From Bacillota bacterium (GTDB lineage: Bacteria > Bacillota > Clostridia > Oscillospirales > Oscillospiraceae): 64,000 bases of DNA. Of this stretch, positions 1 through 9,514 are shown piece by piece. Positions within the stretch are counted from its first letter, which is position 1. Every line of letters begins with the position of its first letter. The stretch spans positions 1 to 64,000 of the forward strand of contig JAUNCL010000010.1 in the NCBI GenBank assembly GCA_030535235.1, in the 5' to 3' direction. The position numbers and the translations under genes are program-made. The notes under the pieces are model-generated. The model saw nothing but the letters and a program-made list of their open reading frames with translations. It made no database searches and was not told where the DNA came from.

Positions 1-1210
<1,210 letters not shown>

Positions 1211-1228
1211 TTAATAATTAGAAATAGA

Positions 1229-1516
1229 TTAGTCTTCCACGATTGCCACGATGTCGCTCTGCTTGACAATGGTCAGCTGCTCGCCATCGATCTTGACTTC
1301 CGTACCCATGTACTTGCTGGTGATGACCTTGTCACCGGGCTTCAGGAACATCTTCACTTCCTTGCCGTCGATCATTCCGCCGGGGCCAACGGCCACCACG
1401 ATGGACATGTCGGGCTTTTCCTTGGAGGCTGCGGTCAGGATGATACCGCCCTTGGTGGTTTCTTCTGCTTCCAGGCGCTTGATGACAACGCGGTCGAACA
1501 GAGGTTTCAGAGTCAT
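1229..1516 (-). CDS. groES: Co-chaperonin GroES, 10 kDa
   Basis: Heptameric lid of the GroEL cage. The protein is 95 residues, the normal length. It starts with the typical LKPLFDRVVIKR strand, has a mobile-loop region EETTKGGIIL near residues 18-27, and keeps the VGPG and LKPGDKV motifs. It is first in the groES-groEL operon. A good ribosome site (AAGGAGGAAC) lies just before ATG 1516. The promoter and an exact CIRCE operator lie upstream, so HrcA heat-shock control is expected (known for the family). Confidence 0.98.
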   Translation of the reverse strand: MTLKPLFDRVVIKRLEAEETTKGGIILTAASKEKPDMSIVVAVGPGGMIDGKEVKMFLKPGDKVITSKYMGTEVKIDGEQLTIVKQSDIVAIVED

Positions 1517-1563
1517 TGAGAGTTCCTCCTTCTATATATCAAAAAATTTTTTACTGAATTGGG

Positions 1564-1590
1564 TTAGCACTCTTTTTACCCGAGTGCTAA
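1564..1590 (-). promoter_or_regulatory. CIRCE operator (HrcA binding site)
   Basis: Perfect consensus: TTAGCACTC, nine bases, GAGTGCTAA. It lies about 48 bp before the groES start and just downstream of the -10 box, the usual place for HrcA repression of groESL in Firmicutes. No hrcA gene is in this window. Confidence 0.97.
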
Positions 1591-1600
1591 GTCAAGTATT

Positions 1601-1629
1601 ATAATACCCTCCCGGCGCGCATTCTGCAA
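1601..1629 (-). promoter_or_regulatory. Sigma-A-type promoter of groESL
   Basis: On the minus strand TTGCAG (1629-1624), a 17-bp spacer, then TATTAT (1606-1601). CIRCE starts 10 bp downstream, so HrcA would cover the start-point region. Confidence 0.8.
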
Positions 1630-1707
1630 CATTGAAACTCACCAAAAGAGTCTACATCTTGCATCTTTCTTTGTGCAGTTTTTACAGTTCCCTCCAGCAC
1701 ACCCAGA

Positions 1708-2844
1708 TCAATGCCGTTTTGCCCGTTTCACACCGTACTGGAAGAGATCGCACTTGAGCATACCATTATATAATTTTCGCTTCTTATCTGCCGTTCGTCC
1801 GAAGGTGCGCTCGAACTCCGTGTGGGAGGACAGGATGTTGAGCTTCCATCCGGCTGGCAGTCCCTGGACAGCTCTGCCAAAATCCCGGTACAGCTCCTCG
1901 GCCTCCCGCCTTTCCATGAGCCGCTCCCCGTAAGGCGGGTTGGAGACGATCCGGCCGTATTCCTCCGTCCGGGAGAAGCTCCGGGCGTCGGCCACCTCAA
2001 AGCGGACCAGGTCCTCCACATCGGCCTTTACCGCGTTGTCCCGGGCCACCCGGATGGCGGCGGGGTCGATATCGCCGCCCCAGATCTCATAGTCGCCGTC
2101 GAACTCCAGGTCCATGGCCTCCCCGGCCGCCTCCACCCAGGCGTCGGAGGGCAGCCAGGGCCACTTCTGGGCGGCAAAGGTCCGGTTCAGGCCGGGGGCC
2201 CGGTTCTTAGCGATAAGGGCGGCCTCAATGGCGATGGTGCCGGAGCCGCAGAAGGGGTCGCAGAACGGGTCCTTGCCCCGGTAGCCGGAGAGCATGACCA
2301 GGGCGGCGGCCAGGGTCTCCCGCAGAGGGGCGGCCACCCCCACGGCCCGGTAGCCCCGCTTGTACAGGCCGGGGCCGGTGGTGTCCAGCATGAGGGAGGC
2401 CACATCCTTCATGATTGAGAATTGAATCTGATACAGCGCCCCGGTCTCCGGCAGAGTCTCCCGATGGTAGACCTTCCCCAGACGGGTGGCCACCGCCTTC
2501 TTCACGATGGACTGGCAGGCGGGGACGCTGTGGAGGGCGGAGTTCAGACTGAACCCCTTCACCGGGAACTGGCCCCCGTCGGGGATGAAGCGCTCCCAGG
2601 GCAGCTTCCTGGTCCCCTCAAAGAGGTCCTCAAAGCTGTAGGCCGGGAAGGCCCCCAGCAGGATCAGCACCCGCTCTCCGGTGCGCAGACGGAGGTTCAG
2701 CCGGGGGATATCCTTCGGTTCCCCGTCGCAGAACACCCGTCCGTTCTCCACCCGGACGTTTTCCATTTTCATCCGCCGCAGTTCATCGGCCGTCAGGCCC
2801 TCCACACCCAGCAGGGTGGGAATGGCAAAGGTCAGCTTTCCCAT
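1708..2844 (-). CDS. THUMP-domain class I RNA methyltransferase (RlmL/YpsC-like)
   Basis: Predicted 23S rRNA guanine-N2 methyltransferase of the RlmL N-terminal/YpsC/COG0116 type. The 378-residue protein has an N-terminal ferredoxin-like plus THUMP region (about 1-155). The Rossmann methyltransferase fold follows, with the SAM motif DPFCGSGT at 196-203 and the catalytic NPPY at 302-305 (SNPPYGERL), typical of base-N methylating enzymes. Length fits the single-domain Firmicute version rather than the fused E. coli RlmKL. It is a monocistronic minus-strand gene with its own promoter, divergent from the CorC-like gene. The exact target base is inferred only from the family. Confidence 0.9.
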   Translation of the reverse strand: MGKLTFAIPTLLGVEGLTADELRRMKMENVRVENGRVFCDGEPKDIPRLNLRLRTGERVLILLGAFPAYSFEDLFEGTRKLPWERFIPDGGQFPVKGFSLNSALHSVPACQSIVKKAVATRLGKVYHRETLPETGALYQIQFSIMKDVASLMLDTTGPGLYKRGYRAVGVAAPLRETLAAALVMLSGYRGKDPFCDPFCGSGTIAIEAALIAKNRAPGLNRTFAAQKWPWLPSDAWVEAAGEAMDLEFDGDYEIWGGDIDPAAIRVARDNAVKADVEDLVRFEVADARSFSRTEEYGRIVSNPPYGERLMERREAEELYRDFGRAVQGLPAGWKLNILSSHTEFERTFGRTADKKRKLYNGMLKCDLFQYGVKRAKRH

Positions 2845-2875
2845 GGGTCCTCCCCCTTATGTAAACAGTATTAGA

Positions 2876-2904
2876 AGTATACCCGCTTTTCCCCCGTTTG
2901 GCAA
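2876..2904 (-). promoter_or_regulatory. Promoter of the THUMP methyltransferase gene
   Basis: Minus-strand TTGCCA (2904-2899), a 17-bp spacer and TATACT (2881-2876), about 32 bp before the ATG. A GGGGGAGGA ribosome site follows. Confidence 0.65.
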
Positions 2905-2942
2905 ACCTTTTCTGCCGGGCCGTTGAAATTTCCCCGTTCTTC

Positions 2943-2971
2943 TTGCAATCAAACCGGCCCTGTGGTATGCT
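2943..2971 (+). promoter_or_regulatory. Promoter of the CorC/HlyC-like gene
   Basis: TTGCAA, a 17-bp spacer and TATGCT on the plus strand, about 90 bp upstream of the start codon at 3062. Confidence 0.55.
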
Positions 2972-3061
2972 GTACAGGGATGGTAGACTGTGGTGTGTTT
3001 TATCCTCACCCGGTCCCCCCATATAAAATATTTAATAGAAAGCTGAGATGATGGGTCCCTT

Positions 3062-4318
3062 ATGGACAGTACCTGTATAGCAATTACGGTTGCTCTCGTG
3101 ATTCTTGTCTTTTTGTCTGCCTGGTTCTCCTCCACGGAGACCGCCTTCTCTTCGGTGAACAAGATCCGGCTGAAGAGCAAGGCGGAGGACGGCAATCTCC
3201 GCGCCCAAAAGGCTCTGGCCCTGCTGGAACAGTACGACAAGCTTCTCTCCTGCATCCTCATCGGCAACAACATCGTGAACCTGACCGCCGCCTCCCTGGG
3301 CACGGTGCTGTTCACCAAGCTCTACCCGGCCTACGGTCCCGCCATCTCCACGGCGGTGCTGACGGTGGTGGTGCTGATTTTCGGTGAGATCACCCCCAAA
3401 ACCATGGCAAAGGACAAACCGGAGACCTTCTGTATGCGGGCTGTCCCCATTCTGCGGGTCCTCCTGTTCCTTCTGACCCCCCTGCACCTCTTCTTCGGCC
3501 TGTTCAGCAGGCTGGCCATGAAGGTCTTCCACACCAGCCAGGAGGAGGGCATCACCGAAGAGGAGCTCATCACCATGGTGGAGGAGGCCGAGAGCGAGGG
3601 CGGTCTGGAGCACCACGAGAGCGAGCTCATCCGCGCCGCCATCGAGTTCAACGACATGGAGGTGGAGGAGATCCTCACCCCCCGGGTGGACATCGTGGCC
3701 GCCCCGGATACTGTCACCATGGAGGAGCTGGCCGTCCTCTTTGCGGAAAGCGCCTACTCCCGCATCCCCATCTATCACACATCCATTGACAATATCATCG
3801 GTCTGATCCACGAGAAGGACTTCTTCTCTGCCCGGTACCACAACCACACCGACGTGGGCAGCCTGGTCAGCAAGGTCTTCTACACCACCGGCTCCGCCCA
3901 GATCTCCGATCTGCTGCGGTCTCTCCAGAGGAGCAAGTCCCACATGGCCGTGGTGGTGGATGACTACGGCGGCACCATGGGCATCGTCACCCTGGAGGAT
4001 ATCCTGGAAGAACTGGTGGGCGAGATCTGGGACGAGCACGATGAGGTCATCGAGGAGTTCAAGCCCCAGGAGGACGGCAGCTATCTGATCTCCTGCTCCG
4101 CCAACCTGGACGACCTCTTCGACCGGTTCTCCATCCGGGCCGTGGACATCGACTCGGCCTCTATCAGCGGCTGGGTCCTGGACCAGCTGGGCCGCCTGCC
4201 TGTGGAGGGCGACCGGTTCGTCTATGAAAACCTGGACGTCACCGTCACCCGGCTGGATCACCGCCGTATCCTGGAGATCCGCGTGGCCGTGATCCCCGAG
4301 GAAGAGGAAGAAAAATAA
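3062..4318 (+). CDS. CNNM/CorC (HlyC/CorC) family membrane protein with CBS pair
   Basis: A 418-residue inner-membrane protein of the CNNM/CorC group, linked in other bacteria to Mg2+/Co2+ handling. Order: N-terminal DUF21 membrane domain with hydrophobic helices (about 1-185, including the SSTETAFSSVN segment after the first helix), a CBS-domain pair (about 200-330, EILTPRVDIV ... DDYGGTMGIVTLEDILEELVGEIWDEHD) and a C-terminal CorC_HlyC domain (about 335-418). It is transcribed alone from its own promoter and ends at a strong hairpin. The transported ion cannot be read from the sequence. Confidence 0.92.
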   Translation: MDSTCIAITVALVILVFLSAWFSSTETAFSSVNKIRLKSKAEDGNLRAQKALALLEQYDKLLSCILIGNNIVNLTAASLGTVLFTKLYPAYGPAISTAVLTVVVLIFGEITPKTMAKDKPETFCMRAVPILRVLLFLLTPLHLFFGLFSRLAMKVFHTSQEEGITEEELITMVEEAESEGGLEHHESELIRAAIEFNDMEVEEILTPRVDIVAAPDTVTMEELAVLFAESAYSRIPIYHTSIDNIIGLIHEKDFFSARYHNHTDVGSLVSKVFYTTGSAQISDLLRSLQRSKSHMAVVVDDYGGTMGIVTLEDILEELVGEIWDEHDEVIEEFKPQEDGSYLISCSANLDDLFDRFSIRAVDIDSASISGWVLDQLGRLPVEGDRFVYENLDVTVTRLDHRRILEIRVAVIPEEEEEK

Positions 4319-4332
4319 ATCCATACGACTCC

Positions 4333-4364
4333 AAAGCGCCCACCGGCCAGCCGGTGGGCGCTTT
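4333..4364 (+). terminator. Intrinsic terminator after the CorC-like gene
   Basis: A 14-bp perfect stem AAAGCGCCCACCGG / CCGGTGGGCGCTTT with a CCAG loop, 14 bp after the stop codon. Confidence 0.85.
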
Positions 4365-4445
4365 GTCCTATCCAATATTTCTATCTTATATTTCAAGGGC
4401 GCCGGTGAACACTACTTGCATCCAGCCCGGAAGAAGGTGATTCCC

Positions 4446-4628
4446 ATGAGCCTCATCCCCTGCACGGACCCCTGCATCTATCAGCAGGAGGGGTACTGCA
4501 CCCTGGCCCGGGCGGCATCCACCGGGGAGGCCGCCCTTCTCCGGGACTGTGTCCACTACTGCCCCATCCAGTCCTCACAGAAGCACCGCCAGGGCCTCCC
4601 GGATGTTCTTCACCGGGATCAGCTGTAA
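4446..4628 (+). CDS. Small cysteine-rich protein, function unknown
   Basis: A 60-residue protein with a Cys pattern C-x3-C-IYQQEGYC-TL ... RDC-x3-C near its N-terminal half. This resembles small CxxxCxYQxxGxCxL proteins common in Clostridia, whose database names are unreliable. The start is ATG 4446, preceded by GAAGAAGGTGA; an upstream in-frame ATG at 4416 has no ribosome site. The last 54 bp overlap the 3' end of radA on the other strand. The cysteines could bind a metal, but this is inference and no function is assigned. Confidence 0.6.
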   Translation: MSLIPCTDPCIYQQEGYCTLARAASTGEAALLRDCVHYCPIQSSQKHRQGLPDVLHRDQL

Positions 4629-5951
4629 CCCCTCCGGGGGCGTGAGACGCTGCTTCCCCTGGTTTTTCGGCACCAGGCATTTGGTAAAGCCCAGACGGCG
4701 GACCTCCGCCAGCCGTTGGCCCAGGGCGGACACCGACCGGAGCTCTCCCGTCAGACCCACCTCGCCGATGGCTGCCAGATCGGCCGGCACGGGCTTGTCC
4801 CGAAAGCTGGAGGCCAGCGCCAGCACCGCCGCCAGGTCGGCCCCCGGCTCGTCCAGATACAGGCCGCCGATGACGTTCAGATAGGCGTCGCAGGTGTTCA
4901 CCCCCAGGCCCCCCCGCTTCTCCAGCACCGCCATGAGCAGCATGGCCCGGTTGTAGTCAAAGCCGTTGGTGCTCCGGCGGGGATTCCCGAAGGCTGTGGG
5001 GGTCAGCAGGGCCTGGACCTCTGCCAGTACCGGTCTGGCTCCCTCCATGACGCAGGCCACGCAGGTGCCCGGCTCCTCGGTCAGCCGGCCCTCCAGCAGC
5101 ATCTGGGAGGGATTGGGAACCCCCCGCAGGCCGGTGTCGTCCATCTCAAACACGCCGATCTCATTGGTGGCCCCAAAGCGGTTCTTGGCCGCCCGGAGGA
5201 TCCGGTGGGACATATTTCGCTCTCCCTCAAAGTAGAGCACGCAGTCCACCATGTGCTCCAGGACCTTGGGGCCGGCCAGGCTGCCCTCCTTGTTCACATG
5301 GCCGATGACAAAGACTGTGGTTCCCCGACTCTTTGCCATCTGCATCAGGGCCATGGTGCAGTCCTTTACCTGGGAAATGCTGCCAGGAGAGGCACTCTGA
5401 TCCCCGTTGTACATGGTCTGGATGGAGTCCACGATGAGAATATCCGGCTGGGTCTCCTCCACGGCGGAGAGGACCTCCTCCAGGTTGTTCTCCGCAAAGA
5501 GGTACAGCCCCATCTCCCCCACGCCCAACCGCTCCGCCCGGAGCTTCAGCTGCCGCTCGGACTCCTCACCGGATACATAGAGGACCTTGGCAAACCGACA
5601 GAGCTGGTCGCAGATCTGGAGCATCAGGGTGGACTTGCCGATGCCCGGCGCGCCGCCGATGAGGACCAGGGAGCCCTTCACCGCGCCGCCGCCCAGGACC
5701 CGGTCCAGCTCCTCCAGACCGGTTCCGAATCGGATCTCCTCGGCGATGGACATCTCCGACACCAGCTTGGGCCGGCGGGTGGAAAGGCTGCTGACGCCAA
5801 TCCCCCTCCCCGCCGCCGCAGCCCGCTTTCCCTTGGGGGCTGCGGGCTGCTCCACGATGGTGTTCCATGCCCCGCAGGCCAAGCACTGGCCCTGCCACTT
5901 GGGGGTCTCGTTGCCGCACTGGGTGCAGTAAAATACGGTTTTTGCCTTCAT
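4575..5951 (-). CDS. radA: DNA repair protein RadA
   Basis: A 458-residue RecA-like branch-migration ATPase for homologous recombination. Seen: a C4 zinc finger (Cys9, Cys12, Cys23, Cys26), Walker A GAPGIGKST at about 100-108, Walker B ILIVDSIQT near 171-179, the RadA-specific KNRFG at 256-260, and a C-terminal Lon-protease-like domain with GEVGLTGELR. The start is ATG 5951; reading further upstream would add an unrelated extension. The start overlaps the stop of the amidase gene by four bases (ATGA), which suggests translational coupling. Confidence 0.97.
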   Translation of the reverse strand: MKAKTVFYCTQCGNETPKWQGQCLACGAWNTIVEQPAAPKGKRAAAAGRGIGVSSLSTRRPKLVSEMSIAEEIRFGTGLEELDRVLGGGAVKGSLVLIGGAPGIGKSTLMLQICDQLCRFAKVLYVSGEESERQLKLRAERLGVGEMGLYLFAENNLEEVLSAVEETQPDILIVDSIQTMYNGDQSASPGSISQVKDCTMALMQMAKSRGTTVFVIGHVNKEGSLAGPKVLEHMVDCVLYFEGERNMSHRILRAAKNRFGATNEIGVFEMDDTGLRGVPNPSQMLLEGRLTEEPGTCVACVMEGARPVLAEVQALLTPTAFGNPRRSTNGFDYNRAMLLMAVLEKRGGLGVNTCDAYLNVIGGLYLDEPGADLAAVLALASSFRDKPVPADLAAIGEVGLTGELRSVSALGQRLAEVRRLGFTKCLVPKNQGKQRLTPPEGLQLIPVKNIREALAVLL

Positions 5952-6676
5952 ATCAGGGATTCCCCTTCCTGTGTATCGCCGCAGCGGATGTAGGAGGCCG
6001 CCATGACCATGGCCAGCTTCCTCTGATAGTTCTCTGTCTGAAGCAGAAGCTCCTCCTCCGGATGGGTGAGAAAGCCGCACTCCACCAGCACCGCCCGGCA
6101 GGAGATGTGGTTCATCAGGTAGACCGTCGATGGGATCGGCTTGGGCGCCCGGTCGTTTTCCGGGTCCAAAGCCGCCCGCAGGGTGTCCTGGAGCTGTCTG
6201 GCCAGGGGCAGGGACAGGACCTGGTTGGCATAGAAGACCTGGGCCCCACGGTACCGCTGGCTGGTGTAGGAGTTCTGGTGGATGCTGATAAGGGTGGCGT
6301 TCTCCACGCCGTTGATCAGGTCCACCCGGTTGTGGATGTCCGAGACCTTCTTCTCCCGCAGAGTAGAAGCCGACCGGTCGTAGATGGAGACGTCGGTCTC
6401 CCGGGTCATCAGGGTTTGGACCCCGTAAAAGCCCATGAGCTGCTCCAGCCGCAGGGCGATGGCCAGGTTGATATCGCTCTCCTTCTGTCCCGACACCGAC
6501 ACCGCCCCGCCGTCCTCTCCCCCGTGGCCGGGGTCGATAATCAGGGTCTGCTCCGGCAGACGGGCAAAGGCAGAGGTGGTGTCATCCCGCCAGAAAAACC
6601 GGACCGCCAGCACCAGAACCAGGGCCGCCAGCAAGATGGCCCCCAGGCGGACCCGGCGAATACCATAGTGTTTCAC
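5948..6676 (-). CDS. N-acetylmuramoyl-L-alanine amidase, CwlD-like
   Basis: A 242-residue Amidase_3 enzyme that cleaves the amide bond between MurNAc and L-Ala in peptidoglycan. A single N-terminal hydrophobic helix (about 11-28) should anchor or export it. The zinc-binding family motif DPGHGGEDGG starts at 48 (His51), SIHQN carries a later ligand, and VLVECGFLTHPEE the catalytic Glu. GTG 6676 was chosen because GGGAGGG lies 7 nt upstream and the preceding in-frame sequence is not protein-like. Size and single-helix form resemble CwlD, which makes muramic-delta-lactam in spore cortex; that role is an inference supported by the nearby cotJ genes. Confidence 0.85.
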   Translation of the reverse strand: MKHYGIRRVRLGAILLAALVLVLAVRFFWRDDTTSAFARLPEQTLIIDPGHGGEDGGAVSVSGQKESDINLAIALRLEQLMGFYGVQTLMTRETDVSIYDRSASTLREKKVSDIHNRVDLINGVENATLISIHQNSYTSQRYRGAQVFYANQVLSLPLARQLQDTLRAALDPENDRAPKPIPSTVYLMNHISCRAVLVECGFLTHPEEELLLQTENYQRKLAMVMAASYIRCGDTQEGESLI

Positions 6677-6846
6677 ATCACATCCCTCCCCCGCCAGACT
6701 ATGCGGGGGGAGGGCGCAGGTATTCTTTTTGCCAAAAACCAAAATCGGTCGGGAGACCGGTTCCCCCTTCCGCCCCTGTCGCATAAGCTGGAATGAACGC
6801 GGTTCCCCCCGGTTCCGCGGGACTTTTGCAGAAGGAGGAATTCTCT

Positions 6847-7320
6847 TTGTCCTGTCCAAATACAAACGGGACCCCGCCCGGTGAGAACGGCCAGACCTGC
6901 ATGCCGGGGCAGGGTTCCCTTCCCCCCTGCGGCCCCTTCGCCGTCCCCTTCGTGGTACAGCAGGGCCCCAATCCCCAGCGCTACAAGAGAGCCAAGGCCC
7001 TGGAGGCAGGCACCCTCTACCCGGAGCTGGACCTGCCCTTCCACCTGAAGGTCAACCCCGGCCGGCTGGCCGACACCCAGCTCAACCAGCTCCGGGCCCT
7101 GGACTTCGTCATTCTGGAGCTGGGTCTCTATCTGGACACCCACCCCTATGACGCCGAGGCCTTCGCCCTCTTCCAGAACTATGTGGAGATGGAAAAGACC
7201 GCCCGGGCCGCCTACGTGGAGCAGCACGGCCCCCTGGTCATGACCGACGCCGCCATGGACGGCTCCTACACCTGGGGCAACGGTCCCTGGCCCTGGCAGT
7301 ACCCGGAAGAGGAGGGCTAA
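6847..7320 (+). CDS. Spore coat protein: CotJA-CotJB fusion
   Basis: A 157-residue protein joining two coat proteins that are usually separate. Residues about 33-65 match CotJA (AVPFVV ... AGTLYPELDLPF). Residues about 75-140 match CotJB (QLRALDFVILELGLYLDTHP ... EQHGPLV). No stop or ATG separates them. The start is a TTG at 6847, set by AGGAGG 8 nt upstream. Known: CotJ proteins are made in the mother cell under sigma-E and form part of the inner coat. The gene is followed 3 bp later by cotJC, which is broken here. No convincing sigma-E promoter was found upstream. Confidence 0.85.
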   Translation: MSCPNTNGTPPGENGQTCMPGQGSLPPCGPFAVPFVVQQGPNPQRYKRAKALEAGTLYPELDLPFHLKVNPGRLADTQLNQLRALDFVILELGLYLDTHPYDAEAFALFQNYVEMEKTARAAYVEQHGPLVMTDAAMDGSYTWGNGPWPWQYPEEEG

Positions 7321-7323
7321 GGT

Positions 7324-7416
7324 ATGTTTGTCTATCAGAAAAAATTGCAGTATCCTGTCCGGATCAGGAATACCAACCCGAAGCTGGCCGCCCAGATCAT
7401 CACCCAGTACGGCGGG
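7324..7416 (+). pseudogene. cotJC: cotJC, 5' fragment (interrupted at codon 31)
   Basis: The first 31 codons of CotJC, the manganese-catalase-like coat protein (VYQKKLQYPVRI ... AAQIITQYGG), start 3 bp after the cotJA-cotJB fusion with a good ribosome site. Homology stops exactly at the second Gly of GG. Beyond that the reading frame runs antisense through the lipase gene. The missing continuation, PDGELGASLRYLSQRY, is found in the same orientation at 58301. The break coincides with a proposed attL of the serine recombinase at 56870-58276. Confidence 0.88.
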
Positions 7417-7426
7417 CCGGAGTGCA
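7403..7426 (+). other. Proposed attL of the serine recombinase (cotJC/left junction)
   Basis: Left half is cotJC sequence (attB half ending GTACGGC), then core GG at 7414-7415, then GCCGGAGTGCA at 7416-7426. That right arm is the exact reverse complement of TGCACTCCGGC at 58288-58298, next to the same GG core in the proposed attR. This is an inference from the dyad and from frame restoration; no recombination data are available. Confidence 0.7.
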
Positions 7427-7438
7427 TCAGGATACTGT

Positions 7439-8383
7439 CTACTCTTTCAACACGGCCTCCATCCAGTGGTACAGATCCTCGTACACCGTCTGGCGGTCCA
7501 GCTCGTTCAAAATCTCGTGGCGGTCACCGGGGTAGAGCTTGCAGTCCACCCGCTGCATCCCCGCCTTGCGGAACATTTCTACCGCCCGGAGGACCCCCTT
7601 GGAGAAGTCCCCCACCGGGTCCTCGGCCCCGGCCACGAAGAAGACCGGCAGGTCCCTGGGCATCCGTGCCAACAGCCCTGGGTCGTAGAGCCGGTCAATG
7701 CCGGTGAACATGCTGTAGTAGCCATTGAGGGTGAAGCGGAAGGAGCACCGGGCATCGGCCAGATAGGCGTCCACGATCTTCTCATCCCTGGTCAGCCAGT
7801 CCTTGGGAGTTCTGGCCGGCTCGAAGCGTTTGTTGTAGCCCCCGAAGGCCAGGTTATCCACAAACTCGCTCCGATACCGCCAGCCCTTGACCCGGGCCAG
7901 CACCCCGCACAGAACCTTGCCCATCCGCACCATCCCTCGGGGCTGACAGCCTGTCCCCATGATGATGGCCCCGTCCAGCTCCCCGCCGTAATCGCATAGA
8001 TACTGCCGGGCGTAGAAGGAGCCCATACTGTGGCCCAGAAGGAAATAGGGCAGGTCAGGATAGGCCGACTTGGTCAGCTCCGTCAGCCTGCGGAGGTCGG
8101 CCAGCACCGCGCCGTTGCCGTCCGGCTCTGCAAAGTAGCCGAAATCCTCCTCCGTACGGATGGAGCCGCCGTGGCCCAGGTGGTCGTTGCCGGTGACCAA
8201 AAATCCCCGCTCCGCCAGATAGCAGGCGAAGTCCTCATACCGCTCTATGTACTCCACCATGCCGTGGGAGATCTGGAGCACGGCCCGGACCTCTCCCCGG
8301 GGGATCCAGCGGACGGCGTGAATCTCCCGATCACCATAAACTGAGGGGAAGAAAACCTCCTCTTTCGTTGCCAGTTGTGTCAT
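7439..8383 (-). CDS. Alpha/beta hydrolase, lysophospholipase/monoacylglycerol lipase type
   Basis: A 314-residue cytosolic serine hydrolase of the Hydrolase_4 (PldB/monoglyceride lipase) family. The nucleophile elbow GHSMGS is near residue 117, the oxyanion-region motif ISHGMVEY near 38-45, and GNDHLGHG follows. The acid Asp (GAEDPVGD) and the final His (GDRHEILNE) are in their usual C-terminal places. The substrate is likely a lyso- or monoacyl glycerolipid (family inference). It lies 15 bp from apbE on the same strand. Its 3' end sits directly against the cotJC break point. Confidence 0.85.
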   Translation of the reverse strand: MTQLATKEEVFFPSVYGDREIHAVRWIPRGEVRAVLQISHGMVEYIERYEDFACYLAERGFLVTGNDHLGHGGSIRTEEDFGYFAEPDGNGAVLADLRRLTELTKSAYPDLPYFLLGHSMGSFYARQYLCDYGGELDGAIIMGTGCQPRGMVRMGKVLCGVLARVKGWRYRSEFVDNLAFGGYNKRFEPARTPKDWLTRDEKIVDAYLADARCSFRFTLNGYYSMFTGIDRLYDPGLLARMPRDLPVFFVAGAEDPVGDFSKGVLRAVEMFRKAGMQRVDCKLYPGDRHEILNELDRQTVYEDLYHWMEAVLKE

Positions 8384-8398
8384 CCCATATCCCTCCCA

Positions 8399-9394
8399 TC
8401 AGCCAAGGTCATCCGTGGGGAACCCGGAGGAGGGGAGCATGGTCCCGTCCGTCAGGATAAAGAGGGCCTCCACCCCATCCAGGGACTCGATCAGGTCCAG
8501 GCCCTTCTCCCGGCCCATCAGCAGGCAGGCGGTGGAGAGGGCGTCCCCCTGGGCGGAGGAGTCCGAGAGGATGGTCACAGAGGCCACCCCGTTGTCCGCC
8601 GGGAAGCCAGTGAAGGGATCCAGGATGTGGTGGTAGTTCTTCCCCTCATAGGTGAAGTACCGCTCATTGATGCCGGAGGTCACGACGCTCCGGTCCATCA
8701 CGTCCAGCTCTCCCACCAGCGCCCCCTGGGCGTCGTTGGGGTCCTGGACACCGATGCGGAAGGCGGTACTCTCATCCTTCCCGCCGATGAGAAGGAGGTT
8801 GCGGCCCAAATTCAGGATGGCGTGCTCCACCCCGTTCTCCACCAGCAGATCCTTCACCCGGTCGGCGATATAGCCCTTGGCGATGGCCCCCAGGTTGGCC
8901 TCCATGCCCTCCCGGGCCAGGTAGGCTCTCCCCTCCTCCACCAGCAGATCATCGCTGCCGATGAGGGGCAGAACGGTCTCCAGCTCCCCCTGAGTGGGGT
9001 AGTGTCCCTCCCCGTTGTGGATGCCCCAGAGGTCGATGAGGGGGCCGGCGGTGACGTCAAAATAGCCCCCGGACAGGGCCGTGTACTCCTTGGCCATGGT
9101 CAGGACCTCCTGAGTCTCCGGGGCGATCTCCACCCACGCCTTTCCGGCGGCCTTGTTCAGCCGGTCCAGGTCACTGCCCTCTTTGGTCACGCTGAGGAGA
9201 TTTTCCAGCCGGGCGATCTCGTCAAAGGCCAGGTCCAGCATGGCGGCGTCGCTGTCGTCGTACAGGGAGATGGTCACCACGGTGTCCAGCATGAGGTTGG
9301 TTTTGGAAAGGGGTTCCTTGGGCTGCTCCTGGCCGCATCCTGCCGCAAAGAGCAGGAGCAGAAGGGGGAGCAGAACGGTCAGCATTCGTTTCAT
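8399..9394 (-). CDS. apbE: FAD:protein FMN transferase (ApbE family lipoprotein)
   Basis: A 331-residue lipoprotein that transfers FMN onto Thr/Ser of extracytoplasmic flavoproteins such as Rnf or Nqr subunits. A lipoprotein signal is visible: hydrophobic stretch and lipobox FAAGC at about 16-20. Family motifs include LMLDTVVTISLY, YFDVTAGPLIDLWG and GAIAKGYIADRV. ATG 9394 has GGAGGA upstream. No flavoprotein target is encoded in the window. Confidence 0.93.
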   Translation of the reverse strand: MKRMLTVLLPLLLLLFAAGCGQEQPKEPLSKTNLMLDTVVTISLYDDSDAAMLDLAFDEIARLENLLSVTKEGSDLDRLNKAAGKAWVEIAPETQEVLTMAKEYTALSGGYFDVTAGPLIDLWGIHNGEGHYPTQGELETVLPLIGSDDLLVEEGRAYLAREGMEANLGAIAKGYIADRVKDLLVENGVEHAILNLGRNLLLIGGKDESTAFRIGVQDPNDAQGALVGELDVMDRSVVTSGINERYFTYEGKNYHHILDPFTGFPADNGVASVTILSDSSAQGDALSTACLLMGREKGLDLIESLDGVEALFILTDGTMLPSSGFPTDDLG

Positions 9395-9514
9395 GGGGTT
9401 CCTCCACTGAAATTGAAATCGCCTTCATTATATCCCAAGGAAAGGGGACATGCAAGAACCACCTGCCCGGCGCATACCCTTTACTGATTTTCATGCGTTC
9501 GGGAGGTGACCGCC

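Noticed and set aside
6770..6846. Sigma-E promoter for the cotJ genes
   Set aside because: A CATAAGCT-like -10 is near 6781 but no matching -35 at the right distance could be supported.
7348..7437. 10-bp inverted repeat CAGTATCCTG / CAGGATACTG around the left cotJC break
   Set aside because: At first it suggested an inversion by short repeats. The right arm lies wholly in the attP-side DNA, and the dyad at the GG core explains the junction better, so it is probably chance.
7324..7707. A 127-codon open frame starting as CotJC
   Set aside because: Only the first 31 codons are cotJC; the rest is antisense to the lipase gene.
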